From contig OX387187.1 of assembly GCA_947561395.2 (NCBI GenBank), forward strand, positions 37,243,829 to 37,307,828: a stretch of 64,000 bases of DNA, given 5' to 3'. How positions within the stretch are numbered: position 1 is the stretch's first letter; every line of letters starts with the position of its first letter. The stretch is from Buxus sempervirens. Its lineage: Eukaryota; Streptophyta; Magnoliopsida; Buxales; Buxaceae. The notes below the pieces were generated by a model. It did not search any database, was not told the origin of the DNA, and was given only the letters and a program-made list of their open reading frames with translations. Shown here in pieces: positions 41,393 through 53,568 of this stretch. Both the position numbers and the translations under genes were made by a program.

Positions 41393-43585
41393 ATGCATCG
41401 TAGCCTTGCTGTCTTTAGTCGTCGGATTATTGCCAATTCTTCTATTTCTCATATCAGCAATTGTTTTTCGCGCGCTCTTACGAAACACTGGGAACCCAGA
41501 AATGATGGAGTCACTTCCGTTAGATTTCTTTCAATGGTGGCTATGCAGAGGCGAGCTCCTGACCCTGACGATCCATCCACCTTAATGAAGGAAGATGGTG
41601 TTGCTGTTTGCTCGGCAATGTGGACAGAGAATTTTCGAGAACCTGATAGGACTGTAACCAATCTGACGACCTACTTAAGACGGTTTGAATTGTGGGTGTT
41701 GGCTTATCAGAAGGTTTGTACTGATGAAACGGGTTCTTACACACCTCGGAGTGCGATACAGAAATCGGCTCTTGAAGACTTGTTGGCTCTCAGGAATGCT
41801 GTTCTTGATTCTAGGTTTAAATGGGGAGCTAGGTTGGAGTTCATCATTCGGTCTCCAAAGGACAAGACTGATCTGGAGTCCCTGTCAAAGCGGAAAATTA
41901 AGGCCATTTTGACAACAACACAGCCAACTCCTTTCCAAGATAGGATTGTTCAAGAAGTTCTGCTTATGATTTTGGAGCCCATTTATGAGGCTCGATTCTC
42001 GCAGAAATCATTTGCATTCAGGCCTGGAAGGAATGCCCATACTGTATTGCGTGTTATTCGCCGACATTTTGCAGGGTATCTGTGGTATATAAGGGGGGAT
42101 TTGAGCACAATACTGGATGGAATGAAAGTAGGAATGCTGATAAGTGCTCTAATGAGGGATGTTAGAGATAAGAAGGTAATTGATTTGATCAAGTCTGCTT
42201 TAGTGACACCAGTGATCACAAGTCCTGTTGATGATGAACATAAAAAGAAGAAAAAGAAGAGGAAATATCAGAAGAAAAAGGTTTTAGCAGATGATGAGCC
42301 AAAGCCTGATCCATACTGGTTGGAGAGTTTTTTTGGTTTTGCCCCTGAGGAAGCAGAGAAGACTCCTTCTTGGGCACATTGCGGAATCCTTAGCCCCCTC
42401 TTGGCTAATATTTGTCTTGATGAATTGGATCGTTGGATGGAGGGCAAGATCAAAGAATTCTATCGTCCTTCAAAGAGTGATGTTATATGGAATAGTCCTG
42501 ATGGGGAGGCAGAACAAGGTAATACATCATGGCCAGAATTTGTTCCCACAAGTGGGCCTGACAAAACCAGGAAGGTGGATTATATTCGTTATGGGGGCCA
42601 CATATTGATTGGAGTTAGGGGCCCAAGGGCAGATGCAGCAACACTGAGAAAACAATTGATTGAGTTCTGTGATCAGAAATATCTTCTCAAACTTGACAAT
42701 GAGAGCCTCGCTATTGAGCACATAACGAAGGGTATAATGTTTCTTGACCATGTCTTATGTCGTCGGATTGTTTATCCAACACTGCGATACACTGCAACCG
42801 GTGGGAAGATCATTAGTGAGAAGGGCGTGGGGACCCTTCTATCAGTTACAGCAAGCTTGAAACAGTGCATAAGGCAATTCAGGAAATTGGGATACCTGAA
42901 GGGCGATAGGGACCCGGATCCTCAGCCTTGTTTCAGAATGTTCCATGCTACACAAGCACATACAAATGCACAAATGAATAAATTCCTTGCAACAATGGTT
43001 GAGTGGTATCGCTATGCTGACAATCGTAAGAAGGTTGTGAACTTTTGCTCTTACATCATAAGGGGTTCACTAGCAAAACTCTATGCTGCAAAGTATAAGC
43101 TTCGTTCAAGAGCAAAAGTTTACAAAATTGGAGCACGTAATCTAAGCCGACCGCTGAAGGAGAAAAAAGGACAGTCCCCTGAATACCACAATTTGTTAAG
43201 GATGGGTCTTGCGGAGTCAATTGATGGGCTTAAGTTTACCCGGATGTCTCTTGTACCCGAGACTGATTACTCCCTTTTCCCAAGTAATTGGAGGCCTGAT
43301 CATGAGAAAACTTTGCTTGAATTTATAAGGCTTGAAGATTCAAAGACCCTTGAGGAGCAACGGAGTTGCCTCAAAGAGAAAGGTCTTATTTCTCCTCAGG
43401 ATTACATCTCAATGCTTGTTTGGAACTACAAAAGGAATGCCATAATGGTGGAGCAGTTTCCCGTGGTAAATAGTAGTGACAATAATGTCCAGAGAGCTGA
43501 GTCAAGTCCCAACCAAGAGGATTTCAATGACGATACTAAAGATGAGGAAGACATTAATGAAGGATTTCGGGCTGCAAATGTATAA
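41393..43585 (+). CDS. NMAT2: Nuclear-encoded organellar group II intron maturase, nMAT2-like
   Basis: This intronless frame of 730 residues matches the usual nMAT2 length (about 735). In Arabidopsis nMAT2 supports splicing of mitochondrial group II introns (cox2 and nad genes). The Arg/Ser-rich N-terminus looks like a mitochondrial presequence. Residues about 150-440 are a degenerate reverse-transcriptase domain with QDRIVQEVLLMILEPIYEARF, SFAFRPGRNAHTVLR and GILSPLLANICLDELDRWM. The catalytic YADD box is replaced by YGGH (residues 400-403), so polymerase activity is not expected. A Lys-rich insertion lies at about residues 283-296. Domain X (about 480-630) includes SLAKLYAAKYKLRSRAKVYK. No HNH endonuclease domain follows; the C-terminus is acidic. 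It is thus a splicing factor that has lost mobility functions. Confidence 0.96.
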   Translation: MHRSLAVFSRRIIANSSISHISNCFSRALTKHWEPRNDGVTSVRFLSMVAMQRRAPDPDDPSTLMKEDGVAVCSAMWTENFREPDRTVTNLTTYLRRFELWVLAYQKVCTDETGSYTPRSAIQKSALEDLLALRNAVLDSRFKWGARLEFIIRSPKDKTDLESLSKRKIKAILTTTQPTPFQDRIVQEVLLMILEPIYEARFSQKSFAFRPGRNAHTVLRVIRRHFAGYLWYIRGDLSTILDGMKVGMLISALMRDVRDKKVIDLIKSALVTPVITSPVDDEHKKKKKKRKYQKKKVLADDEPKPDPYWLESFFGFAPEEAEKTPSWAHCGILSPLLANICLDELDRWMEGKIKEFYRPSKSDVIWNSPDGEAEQGNTSWPEFVPTSGPDKTRKVDYIRYGGHILIGVRGPRADAATLRKQLIEFCDQKYLLKLDNESLAIEHITKGIMFLDHVLCRRIVYPTLRYTATGGKIISEKGVGTLLSVTASLKQCIRQFRKLGYLKGDRDPDPQPCFRMFHATQAHTNAQMNKFLATMVEWYRYADNRKKVVNFCSYIIRGSLAKLYAAKYKLRSRAKVYKIGARNLSRPLKEKKGQSPEYHNLLRMGLAESIDGLKFTRMSLVPETDYSLFPSNWRPDHEKTLLEFIRLEDSKTLEEQRSCLKEKGLISPQDYISMLVWNYKRNAIMVEQFPVVNSSDNNVQRAESSPNQEDFNDDTKDEEDINEGFRAANV

Positions 43586-44590
43586 GAAAGATAAGACTTA
43601 AACTCAGTGCTTGAAAATGGAATTATGAATCATATTTTTGTATTGCTTACAGGAAGGAAAGCAAACGGGCTTTGCTTTTTCTATAATCAGTAGCTTGTAA
43701 AATACTGTGAGATATTGATTCAAATTTCAAAATTAGATATTTAGATCCACTGTTTTTCATTGCCTGCAAGCTGTTGTTTATACTTAATAAACTTTTCTTG
43801 TGTTTTTAGATTTACGAACTTTGAGGTGCCATTCTCTTCTGAAGGTTGAAGCATAGGAGCATTATAATCATAAACACTTAATCGTGGAGGCATTGCAACC
43901 TTTCAGAAACTTATGTACCCTCCTTAAAAGTATGAAATGGGTATCTATGATATTCTAGATGGAAAAATTTCTGGTTCTTGATCTCTCTGATTTTCTAAAT
44001 CCCTTAAAACAGAGTTTTACCTTGTTTTGAATATTGAGAAAACCAAGGAACCTCTTAGCGGCTTCACATTCTGTTGTCTATCAACTTACAAGTGGGATAA
44101 CCCTATGTACAGATCAATTATATACCAGATGGTTCACAAAAATCACAAAGCTCCTTACATTATAATTACAAAGCCCAAACCTTCTCAATCCTCCAAATTA
44201 TGAGGGAAAAAAAAACCTAAATTCAGGACGGAGTCCCATTGGAACAATGTAGAAAGTAGTGTCTCAAGCATAGCCAAAAAAAAAAGAACTGCTTTAACAA
44301 TTTCTTTAATTTCCATATAGTAGGTTTTTTGTTCCTCCTCTAATCCACTCTTTTGACTAAATCCATGTAAACCAACTGTAACTGGATATAAGAAATAGGA
44401 CTGTTCTACCCTTTTTCTGTTTTCTTTTTAATAAGAGTTGTCTTCAGCTTAACTTCAGACGTGCTCTCATTCATTCCAGTTGTCCGTTGATGCACCATTA
44501 AATTGGAGAACCATGATAAGCTGCCATATCTCATACTACCCATCCCAGATGTCGCTGAAAGTCAATATCTTATTTTTTCCGAAACATGAT
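43586..44590. other. 3' flank of nMAT2 without a gene
   Basis: AT-rich 3' region; no recognisable frame or RNA. Confidence 0.45.
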
Positions 44591-46770
44591 CAATTTTGCA
44601 ATGTAGATACTTGATATGATTATATAATTGTATTTCCCAGATTCTTTTACTGGATGAAATTTTTCTGAAGGTTAATATGGTCGGTACTGTTGGTCTCTGG
44701 AACATATATCCTGAAATCGTTTATTTATTTCTTGCTTTGACCAATGACATTTATGTTCAGGTGTTGCCCTTGGAGTGAAATCTTGGGACAAGTTTATTAT
44801 TAGCAATAATTAACAATTAGAATGATATAAACTGGAAAGTATTGTCGGCTTCTATTGCTGATTTTTAAGTTGATGAAGGTTAAACTTTAATTTATAAAAC
44901 GGAAACCTAGTGAAGCAAAACTTGACTCTTGTAAAACATGAACTGTGCAGGAAAGGAATAGTCTCCTAAATCTTGCTGGGGATCCTTCCTGTGTGATCCT
45001 AGTGATTGAAATTTCTCCTGATTTTTCTGGTAGTGATCCTATTTACTGACTCATGTGCCATACTTGCATAGTCTCTTGATGTAACAAGTTTCATGTGGGT
45101 CCTGCTCCCTATCCAATCTCTTGGTGAAATGTTATGTGAGTTGGCTGAGTATAAGTGCTGGGATATGATAGGCACACCTATGCGAAGGAATTCACATGTC
45201 ATTTGGATATATGCCATTTCGTGGGGCGCAAGGGAACTTGCATGGTCATAATGTACTACTTTGACCCAAAATAAAGAAATGATTTACTATAATCTCCTAT
45301 TAATGCTGCTTAAGAACTCTCCAAGATTTACTGATTCTTGTCAGGTTAGGTTGCATTTGCCTATGTCATGGTCTTACTGGAACTACCTAGCATGGCCCTA
45401 TGTTGCCTGCAGCACATTGTCTACATTTTTCTCCCTGTTGAACTAATCAATTCCAGAATAACATTACTTTCTTCTTTTGTATCTCCGCCTTTGCTTTCAT
45501 GGGTTAATCAACTGGTCATTGCCATTTTTAGATCTGAATTTTTTTTTGGGTTTGGGTTTGGGTTTATAGGCCCTATTTACCAATTAAATGTTTATTTTCT
45601 TTTGCCTGTCTTCATTCATCTATTTGTGCCATGGTGTGTTACAGAAGTTTTTTGAGTTTCAGTATTTATGTAGCATATTTTAAAAAATTTATTAATGAGG
45701 TAAACTTTTCGCTATTGTATTTTTCCTTAAAATTTTAGCTTAGCAAGTGTCACTTTTGAAAATGTACTAAATTTGGTTATATTGAAGTCAGTCCTTTCTG
45801 ATATGCTATGTGATTATGCTTGAATTTTGTTTTCAGGTTCATATTACATTTACAATAGTTTTTGAATGGCATATTTTTATCACTTATTTTCATTGTCATT
45901 TGCCTTAGTTTTATGTTGTAATATGATTTTCCACGTGTATTTTATCCATATTTAGACCATTCCGAATTTTATTTTTGTGACACCTGCTGATCCAGGCAAA
46001 GCTGGTGTGCTCCGCACAGCATCAATATCAAAATTGGTTCCAACAAATGCTGTACAGAATAAAAAAAAAAAAGCGTTAGTAGTTCAGCTCCTTTTGTTAG
46101 TCATTGTATCTTGTAGTTATGTCCATGATTAAAACGATGTGTAACAATCTTCTGTTGCGTTTTTCTTTTATTCTGAATGGGGGAACAAATAAGATTTTCG
46201 ATCCCAAAGGGTAGGATAAGGTTTACATAAAATGATAATGATGAACCTTCTGTCATCTCCCACATTTTCCTTTTTAATCCCAGGTTTCACCTTATTCTGT
46301 AGTTTTGGTGCTTTCAGTGTTGAAAATTTTGGTGTGTCCTCATTAATTTAATTTTTATGGTGATATATCTCTGTTGAAGGAACAATTTGGTGTGTAGCTA
46401 TTCTCATAATGCTACCCCTTTTATCATGGTAACCTCAGCAACATCCAGAATATGAAGTATGGATTAGTGATGGAATTTTACCTTCTTTGCTGCACAACTG
46501 AAATTCCTCCCAATCTGTGCAATGTAGACACTTGATATAGATTATAGTTATACAATTTTATTTCTCAGATTCTTTGCTGGATCACATTTTCCTGGCTGGT
46601 ATTATTGGTCTATGGACCATATATCCTGAAATTTTTCCTTTTTCTTTTTTTTTTCTCTTTCTTGCTTTGATCAAGGAGATGCATGTTCTTGTGTTGCAGT
46701 TGAAGTAAAATTTTTGGATAAGTTTATTATTACTAATAATTTGCAATAAGAACCATATTAACTGGAAAGT
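44591..46770. repeat. Direct repeats of about 250 bp (44591-44840 and 46511-46770)
   Basis: Both start near GCAATGTAGA-ACTTGATAT, share ATATATCCTGAAAT, AAGTTTATTATTA and end in AACTGGAAAGTA. They are clearly homologous but with many substitutions and gaps. The 1.7 kb between them has no recognised gene. They lack clean TG...CA ends and a primer binding site, so a segmental duplication is more likely than LTRs. Confidence 0.7.
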
Positions 46771-47544
46771 ACCCTGTTTGATAAAACTTACTAAATTTTG
46801 AAATGGAAGAGTGGGAATTCACAGAATTACAGATCAAATCCTTCAGGATTGTTTAAGCTGTTTCTGGCACTAGGTTAAGAATCAGCAGTTAGAGACCCAA
46901 TGGCTACATTTGGATGTCAAAAGAACAAAGAAGAATGTGAGGAAAGGTACATGAGAAGTAAAGAAATAGGGGCATGAAATAATTATGCCATGTCTCCTGC
47001 AGCAATAATCATGTAATGCTACAAAGATATGCAAATAACCAATAAACATTTTCATTATTTTTAGGTTGCGTTAGGATATCGGGAAATTGCGTTGTCGTGA
47101 TATGGACCATATGGTCTCTTGCAGCTTTAGACCTCGCTAGCCGGATTCAAAATAGGCTTATTTTTTTTATCCAATATTTTCTTTGATTTTGGGTTTTATA
47201 GCATTTTTTTTCTTTTTTTCCTAATATTCGAAGGCTCTATTCTATGCAAGCAGGAACCTTACTTTTTCTTGCATTTCCTTGACATCCAAATGCAGTTGGA
47301 AAAATAAATGTCAAGGAAGACCTCATGCTCTGATATCATGTTAAACAACCGTTGCACCTAGAAAGCTTAACATGAGAGGTGAAGGTGCAACTACGTATTT
47401 AAGAGGGTCCAAATATGATATTTCAACAATATGTTATCTTTGGTTGGATCGGTTGAATCTTGACTGGTTTTGAACATATTGGAACCAGAATTTCCCTTCA
47501 TTTATTCTCATGTGCCCTTCTAAAATTGAAGTCGTCGCAAGTGT

Positions 47545-48440
47545 TCTCTTCGATCTTAGTTTAATATTTTATAGGTTATATTGGTTTTTAAATGATTTTA
47601 ATTTCAAAGTTTAGTTCAGTCATTTCATTTTTCTTGAATTACCAAAAGAGGTTTTATAACTATTTGTATATATTGAAGGGAAGTTTTAATATTTCCCAAA
47701 TGTCAGAGGGCCTATATCTAGAGGTGGCAATTGTGACCTGTGACCCACCAACTCGCCCGGTCTTAGGCAGGTTTGGGTTAACTGTTTCAATCTGCGGGTT
47801 GGGTTCGGGTTATGAATTCTAAACCTAATTATAAATAGGTTGGGTTAGGGTTTGACCCTTCAACTCAAAATGACCCGATTACAACCTGATTATTTTTTTG
47901 TGTAATAGAAGTTAATAACATTATACTAACAATAGTTGTAACTATTCAATCTTTCCTCTTTTAATATAAATAATGATAAATGATAAAGTAAAGAAAGACT
48001 TTCTACATATAAATATTTCAAATTTCTTAGCCTCTACTAATATAAATTGAGGCCTTGATCACAAGTAAAGTCTTTTAAGACTTTATTAGTATGTTTTAGT
48101 TTTTTTCTTCATGTTATTTTAATTCTATCTTAATGATTGTTGTATTATTATACTTGTTAGGTGTACTTTGATATTAGAATGAATTAAAAAATAGAATTTG
48201 CATACACTTTGATATTAGAATGAATTAAAATTTTTAATTTTTAGTAGTAATTTAAATTATTTAAATGGGTTGGTGGGTTAGAGTGGGTTGGGATATTCCA
48301 ACCCGTTTATTAAACGGACGGGTTCGGGTTGAGCCTTGGTTTGTTAACCTTATATATCAACCCGACCCGAACCCGACACATTGCCACTTCTACCAATATC
48401 CATAAGTGACATATCTTAAAGTGTAAGTGTAATTATCCCT
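47545..48440. repeat. Copy C of the mosaic intergenic repeat
   Basis: GGTTATATTGGTTTTTAAATG, AAAGAGGTTTTATAACTATTTG and CCCAAATGTCAGAGGGCC (left part) and CATAAGTGACATATCTTAAAG and GTGTAATTATCC (right part) match copies A and B once the hAT element is removed. Confidence 0.6.
47719..48392 (+). mobile_element. hAT-type non-autonomous transposon (674 bp)
   Basis: Left end TAGAGGTGGCAATT, right end ATTGCCACTTCTA. The flanks CCTATATC (47711-47718) and CCAATATC (48393-48400) agree at 7 of 8 bases. Homologous along its length to the element at 29650-30321 in the opposite orientation. It is inserted inside repeat copy C, which continues on both sides. Confidence 0.85.
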
Positions 48441-49150
48441 TTTTTTTTAATTGAAGAGCTTGTGCGTTATCTTTGGTTGGATCGCCCGAACCGGGACCGG
48501 TTTTGGACACATTGGATCATAATTTCCATTTAAATATTCTCATTTTCGCTTCTAAAACTGAAGTCGTCGCAACTCGCAAGTATTCGTGGCAGCCATTTCT
48601 TTGACTTCTCTTCATAACACGGGTTTTAACAGGTTCTTCTCTCTCTCTCCTGACATGAAAATAAGGATTTCACAGAGGTTATTCGATCAATTCGCGTTGT
48701 ATCGTGTTGAATTAAGATGTCTTCCTTATCGATTTCTTCATTTGCTTTCGTTTTCATAATTTTATGGCGAGAGGAGTTCCAATTTCCGAAGATGCAACGG
48801 AGATCTGTTTTTGTTTCTTCTTAGGTCGATTGAGCGCTTCGAAGTTTTTCTGTCGAGTTCTATTTGTTTGATTGAATGCTTTATGAATCACGTATTTTAT
48901 TTGGATCTCATTTGGACTAAAACTTCTTCATTAAAACCCTAACGCCTGACGAGATGAATCTCTTTTTGTTGTTGTTAGATAACTAGTTTTGTTTTTGTTG
49001 GTTCTGCAGACTCTAGTTCTTGTAACTTAATCATGTCGATTGGGGGGACTTTTATTCTTCGTTTAGACTTTGTTGGTTCTGATTTCGTTTTGTGCTGCAG
49101 TAAGGAGTTCTTACAATCAGAGGTTACTGTGGCACGCTTAGATCAGAAAG

Positions 49151-52100
49151 ATGATTTCGTTTGAGACGAATGACCGGAAAAGTAAGTGAACAGATGATTT
49201 TTTCTTTTGTTTCTTTGTCTGATGAAATTTGGTTAGTTCTATCTTCTTTGGATTTTATCATGGTATTTTATTTCAATATTAGCCCTAATCTGCTGTCTTC
49301 ATTAGTAACTACCATTACTAATGTTATTACTAAGGTGATCAATACCGGGTTTACCAATAAAAAACTGTTGTCAGTTTGTGGTGCATGGAGTGTGCCGATA
49401 TTATGAACCATCTATGACTGAAACAAGTTGATACCTAAGCTGGTAAATCAGAATCTATGACTAGTAACCTCAGATGCATATATTTATACTAGGAAAATGT
49501 GGCTGAAAATAAAAAAGTTTAATACTCATTTTTATAGGCTTGAATAATTCATTGAGTTCTTAAAAAGAATTTGGATACAGTCGGTCAGAAAGGCTTTAAA
49601 AACACATAATTTTGGCCTTTTACATATCTATAGCGTGCTCCTTTCAAGGAAAAAGGTTAACCCTAAGGCTGATCTTATAAATGTATTAAGGATTCATTCA
49701 ACTTGGAACTTCAATTCTTTTTAGGATTATATGAAAGGGATTGTTTCACCTGTGTACTGAAGATGTGACATAGTTACATTGTTAGAAATGTCCACTGTAG
49801 GACCTCTCACAAGGCATAATTCATTTGCTCTAGTAATAAAAATACTGTGGACATTATTGTCTAGGGTAAACAGAAATGGGGAGAAGAGTAACTACGTGAT
49901 TTATTCCTCTGGAAGGCTGGAAGAACCAGATGTGCTACCATTTAAAACAAAACAAAGAAAAACACATTCTTTCAATATATTCGTTGATATATCTTCTCTA
50001 ACTCAAACCAAAACATATATGCCAATGCCACATACAAAAAGGTCCATATCAAGTATTAATAAAGTTTGTGAGGAGGACCTCTTAAACCTAGCTACGGTAT
50101 TGGGTTGTAAGATTGTAGGATGGCCATTGAGGTACTTAGTACTCCTACTGGGTGGGACATCCAATATCTACTGAGTTTTGGAGCCCAATAATTGCGATCA
50201 AAAGAATGGCTACCACTTGGAAGAGTAAGAATCGCTAGCCACTTCGTGGAGCAACTGAAAGTGATGACTGCAAATGTGGCGTAGACAGTCATTTAGGCCT
50301 AAATTTGCTTCTACCTTCTATCCATGAAAATTTTGCGGGTAAAACAGATGCAAGATTAGGATTCCTTTAAATTTGTTGGTAAACTGATAAAGAGATAACC
50401 GGACCCAGAGGTAAAATTCAAAGCAATCAATTATTGTAACATGTTATGATCTCATGAAACATAGATTGCAAGGAAGAGTTATAACCTTTATATGAGGTTG
50501 TGACCTTGGTAGATACATGAGATGTTCGACGGTTTATTCATAGTGCAGGAAAATCAATATTTTTTTTTTCATCTTCTGTGAGATTAACAAGGATTAGAAA
50601 AACTAGTGAAAGGCTGTTTATCGTAGACATTATCTGAGATAGTACCTCCTTTTTTTGACAATCTAATAGCCCGGGGAAGCTGCCACAGAAATTGTCTTTC
50701 TGATAGTTTGTTTACCATAATAACAAGGTAAACATGGTAGTAGGTATATGGATCTCCACGTAATTCATTAACTTTTGATTAAGAGATGGAAGAGCAAGAT
50801 TCGCTCAATTTATTTGCTGGTAAAGAAGATGAAAGAGATGGACAGCTACAATGGTTGGCAGCATGTGACAAATAGAATACTGTTGATCTATGAGGGAAAA
50901 ATTGTGAAAATGTAATCATTTATCACTCAAGAGAGCTGCAATAGTATCTATAGTGACAGTTCCATCTATGCATATATATATTTGCTTTTGTTTATTTTGT
51001 ATGGCTGCATGACTTTAAAAAATCTGGAAAATTTTTGGTTTTTGCTTGCTAACTAGAAATTCAAAACCAAAAAAAGAAAGGGAAAAAAATACCATGGAGA
51101 AGTTCCATTCGTCATCTTGGGCTTGCAGCTTTGCCATTCCGGAAATGATTAGTGTTAAAAGTTCTACTGTTGTAGACTAAAGGAATTTTTAATTGTGAGA
51201 AAGCTGTAGGATGCTAAAAAGGAGTAATGATAGTGCTTCTGCATGAGCCAAAGGCCGAAAGACAGCTATGGTTGTTTACTTTCAGTTAATATTTTTATTT
51301 GGCTGCCTCATTTTATTTTGTTTTTTATAAATCTGTTCTATCCTGTTACCCTGCAGCTTGTCTCGAGGCTTATGCATCTGTTGTGTAACACTACCTTCTA
51401 ATCTGTTCTTATAAACTTATAATACTACTACATTGCTTTGCTTTTATATGCCATTATTGGCTTATGCATCTGTTGTGTGCCACTGCCTTCAAATCTGTTT
51501 TTTTAAACTTGTAATACTACTACATTGCTTTGCTTTTATATGCCATTATTCTAATTTTATCAAAACATGCAAATCTGAAATGAACAGAGATCGGGCTAGG
51601 ATTGACGGGTTTCGGCGTATTTTTCTCATTTCTGGGAATCATTTTCTTTTTTGATAAGGGGCTTCTTGCCATGGGAAATGTAAGTATGCAGGTTTCACTA
51701 TAAACTACTACATATATGTTAAACATTTTGTATTGTAATTTTTATTTAAATGATACCTCCTTAACATTGGCTTATTTGTCTGTGGTATTTAATCAGATCC
51801 TCTTCTTATCAGGGGTGATGTTAACCATTGGACTAAAGTCCACCATGCAATTTTTCATGAAACGCCAGAACTACAAGGTTTAATTCCTCCCTCTCTCTTT
51901 CTCTTCCTCTGCTAAGCGCCATGCCCATCCCTCCCTTCCTTGACTGCAGCAATCTATCTTCTTTTTTTCTCACATGGTTTTTTTTTGTTATGATCAAACA
52001 GGGTACTATTTCATTCAGTTCTGGTTTCTTTTTGGTCCTTATTGGTTGGCCCATCCTGGGCATGATCTTGGAGTCATATGGGTTTATCGTACTCTTCAGG

Positions 52101-52642
52101 TCTGGTGCCCTTTTCTCTTGTCCATTTCAATATCCATGTCACACATTAGTTAACTTTTGGTTGCTGATAAGATATATTGTGCAGTGGCTTCTGGCCTACA
52201 TTGGCAGTGTTTCTGCAGCGAATACCTATTCTTGGTTGGGTGTTCCACCAGCCTTTTGTGACATCGGTATGGTTTCTTACAACTAAAAATGTTGCTTCAA
52301 TTCACTACTGGATTTATTTAATGCATTTCAAAGGAATCTTTCTGTTGGCATTACACATATAGTAATGGTTTGATCCAAGTCTGAGTTGCCATGACTCAAT
52401 CATATGCAATATTTAGTGTGTTGATGTTAATATGATATCAGATTATGGGTTTATGACATCATCACATCCCAGTAAATGTTAATTTGTTAAGCTTCAATAA
52501 AAGAAGTGTTTTCATATTTGCTTTATGACATTTTTTTTATTAAAATAAAGCATCATTTAGTCCAATGCATTAGTGACTATATAAAATTTTTCTTTCTGTG
52601 TAGTTCTTTGACAGGTACAGGTCGAAACGGGTGCCGGTATGA
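49151..52642 (+). CDS. GOT1: Vesicle transport protein GOT1, six exons, 140 aa
   Basis: GOT1 is a small tetraspan membrane protein of early Golgi and ER-exit vesicles, conserved from yeast to plants, which promotes ER-to-Golgi transport. Exons: 49151-49181, 51588-51679, 51797-51877, 52002-52099, 52185-52266 and 52604-52642. All introns are GT-AG and all phases join. The product runs [11 protein letters not shown], then [20 protein letters not shown] (first membrane segment), [10 protein letters not shown], a second segment, [19 protein letters not shown], a third segment with [31 protein letters not shown], and the basic end [12 protein letters not shown]. The length of 140 equals the plant family norm. 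A leader intron probably ends at CTGCAG (49100). Intron 1 is long (2.4 kb). Confidence 0.97.
49182..51587 (+). other. Intron 1 of GOT1, with a 92-bp tandem duplication near its end
   Basis: GGCTTATGCATCTGTTGTGT begins at 51367 and again at 51459, and the copies 51367-51458 and 51459-51550 are nearly alike, both ending in TATATGCCATTATT. An open frame at 49779-50174 has no recognisable domain. The repeated block lies just upstream of the exon 2 acceptor. Confidence 0.75.
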
Positions 52643-53560
52643 GAATACTGAACTAAAGGGAGAACTGAGAAGCAAACAGAACCACCATAGGAAGGCCTCT
52701 GTGTAAAGATACTCTTACCAAGACCTAGTATTGTTGATTTGGTCCACGCTGTGACAATGGAAAGTTCTAATTTCTTGAATGTACGACGTTCCTGTATAAT
52801 ACTGTCCATTTGATTCATTTCTGCTCAATCTAGGAGTGAAGTTTTTGGATGGGATCATTGTATATAATGATCTTTGGTTTAGTTGCTGCAAGAACGGTCT
52901 TTGATGGCTATACATTCCTCTATCAGGGAGCCTTTATATGCCTCTGGTGATTTGAAGCATTGTCCACATCTATTAATTGAAAAAAGAATCAGGCAACTGG
53001 GTACAGAAATAAATTCATGCATTCTAAATGTGTGGAAGGTTGGGTGATCATCAATTAACTGCAAGCTCCCTACTTAAGATTAGTTTTGATACGGTCTGAA
53101 ATCTGAACTGAGTGCATGGAACCCTTTCAATGATCATACCAGTTAGTTGTTTATTGACTTAGCTAAAGTTTTCATTCCCACGTTTTCTTTGCAAAGGATA
53201 ACCACAGTTTCAATCAAGACGTCAAGCGGATCAAATCTGTCACCAAGTAGGTGATGTACAAAGCAATGTTGCACAACTGAAGGGGATTTTGATTTTCTTT
53301 TGATGCATTGTTGATTGCTCGCATGTTGCTGCTGCTACTGAGTCCTCAATTGAATACGCCGAGTCCAGTTACAGGCCCGACCGAGTCCTGGCAGATTGGT
53401 CCGAAGTCTTGTGGTCAAATCGAATGCAATGAGCCAAGCAACTGAAGATCTGCCACTTTTGCTTTAAAAAGTACGTCTCAACGAACTTATATTTTTCTAG
53501 CAAGCTAAACATGTAAATTTCTTTAGAAAGTTCATTTTAAGATTACTTAATTCTAAATTG
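52643..53560 (+). other. 3' flank of GOT1, no further gene
   Basis: Probably holds the GOT1 3' UTR in its first few hundred bases. No recognisable open frame. Confidence 0.45.
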
Positions 53561-53568
53561 ATTAAAAG

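Larger units (their letters stand above)
47433..48572 (+). repeat. Duplicated segment upstream of GOT1 (47433-47541 and 48466-48572)
   Basis: GTTATCTTTGGTTGGATCG starts both copies and GAAGTCGTCGCAA ends them. The second copy lies just before the GOT1 5' leader, so the duplicated piece may be part of the GOT1 promoter. Between the two copies lies repeat copy C with its hAT insertion. Confidence 0.75.

Noticed and set aside
44591..46770. Direct repeats as LTRs of a retrotransposon
   Set aside because: No TG...CA ends, primer binding site, polypurine tract or gag/pol motif between them.
49779..50174. 131-codon frame in GOT1 intron 1
   Set aside because: No domain or family resemblance, and it lies inside a well-defined intron on the same strand.
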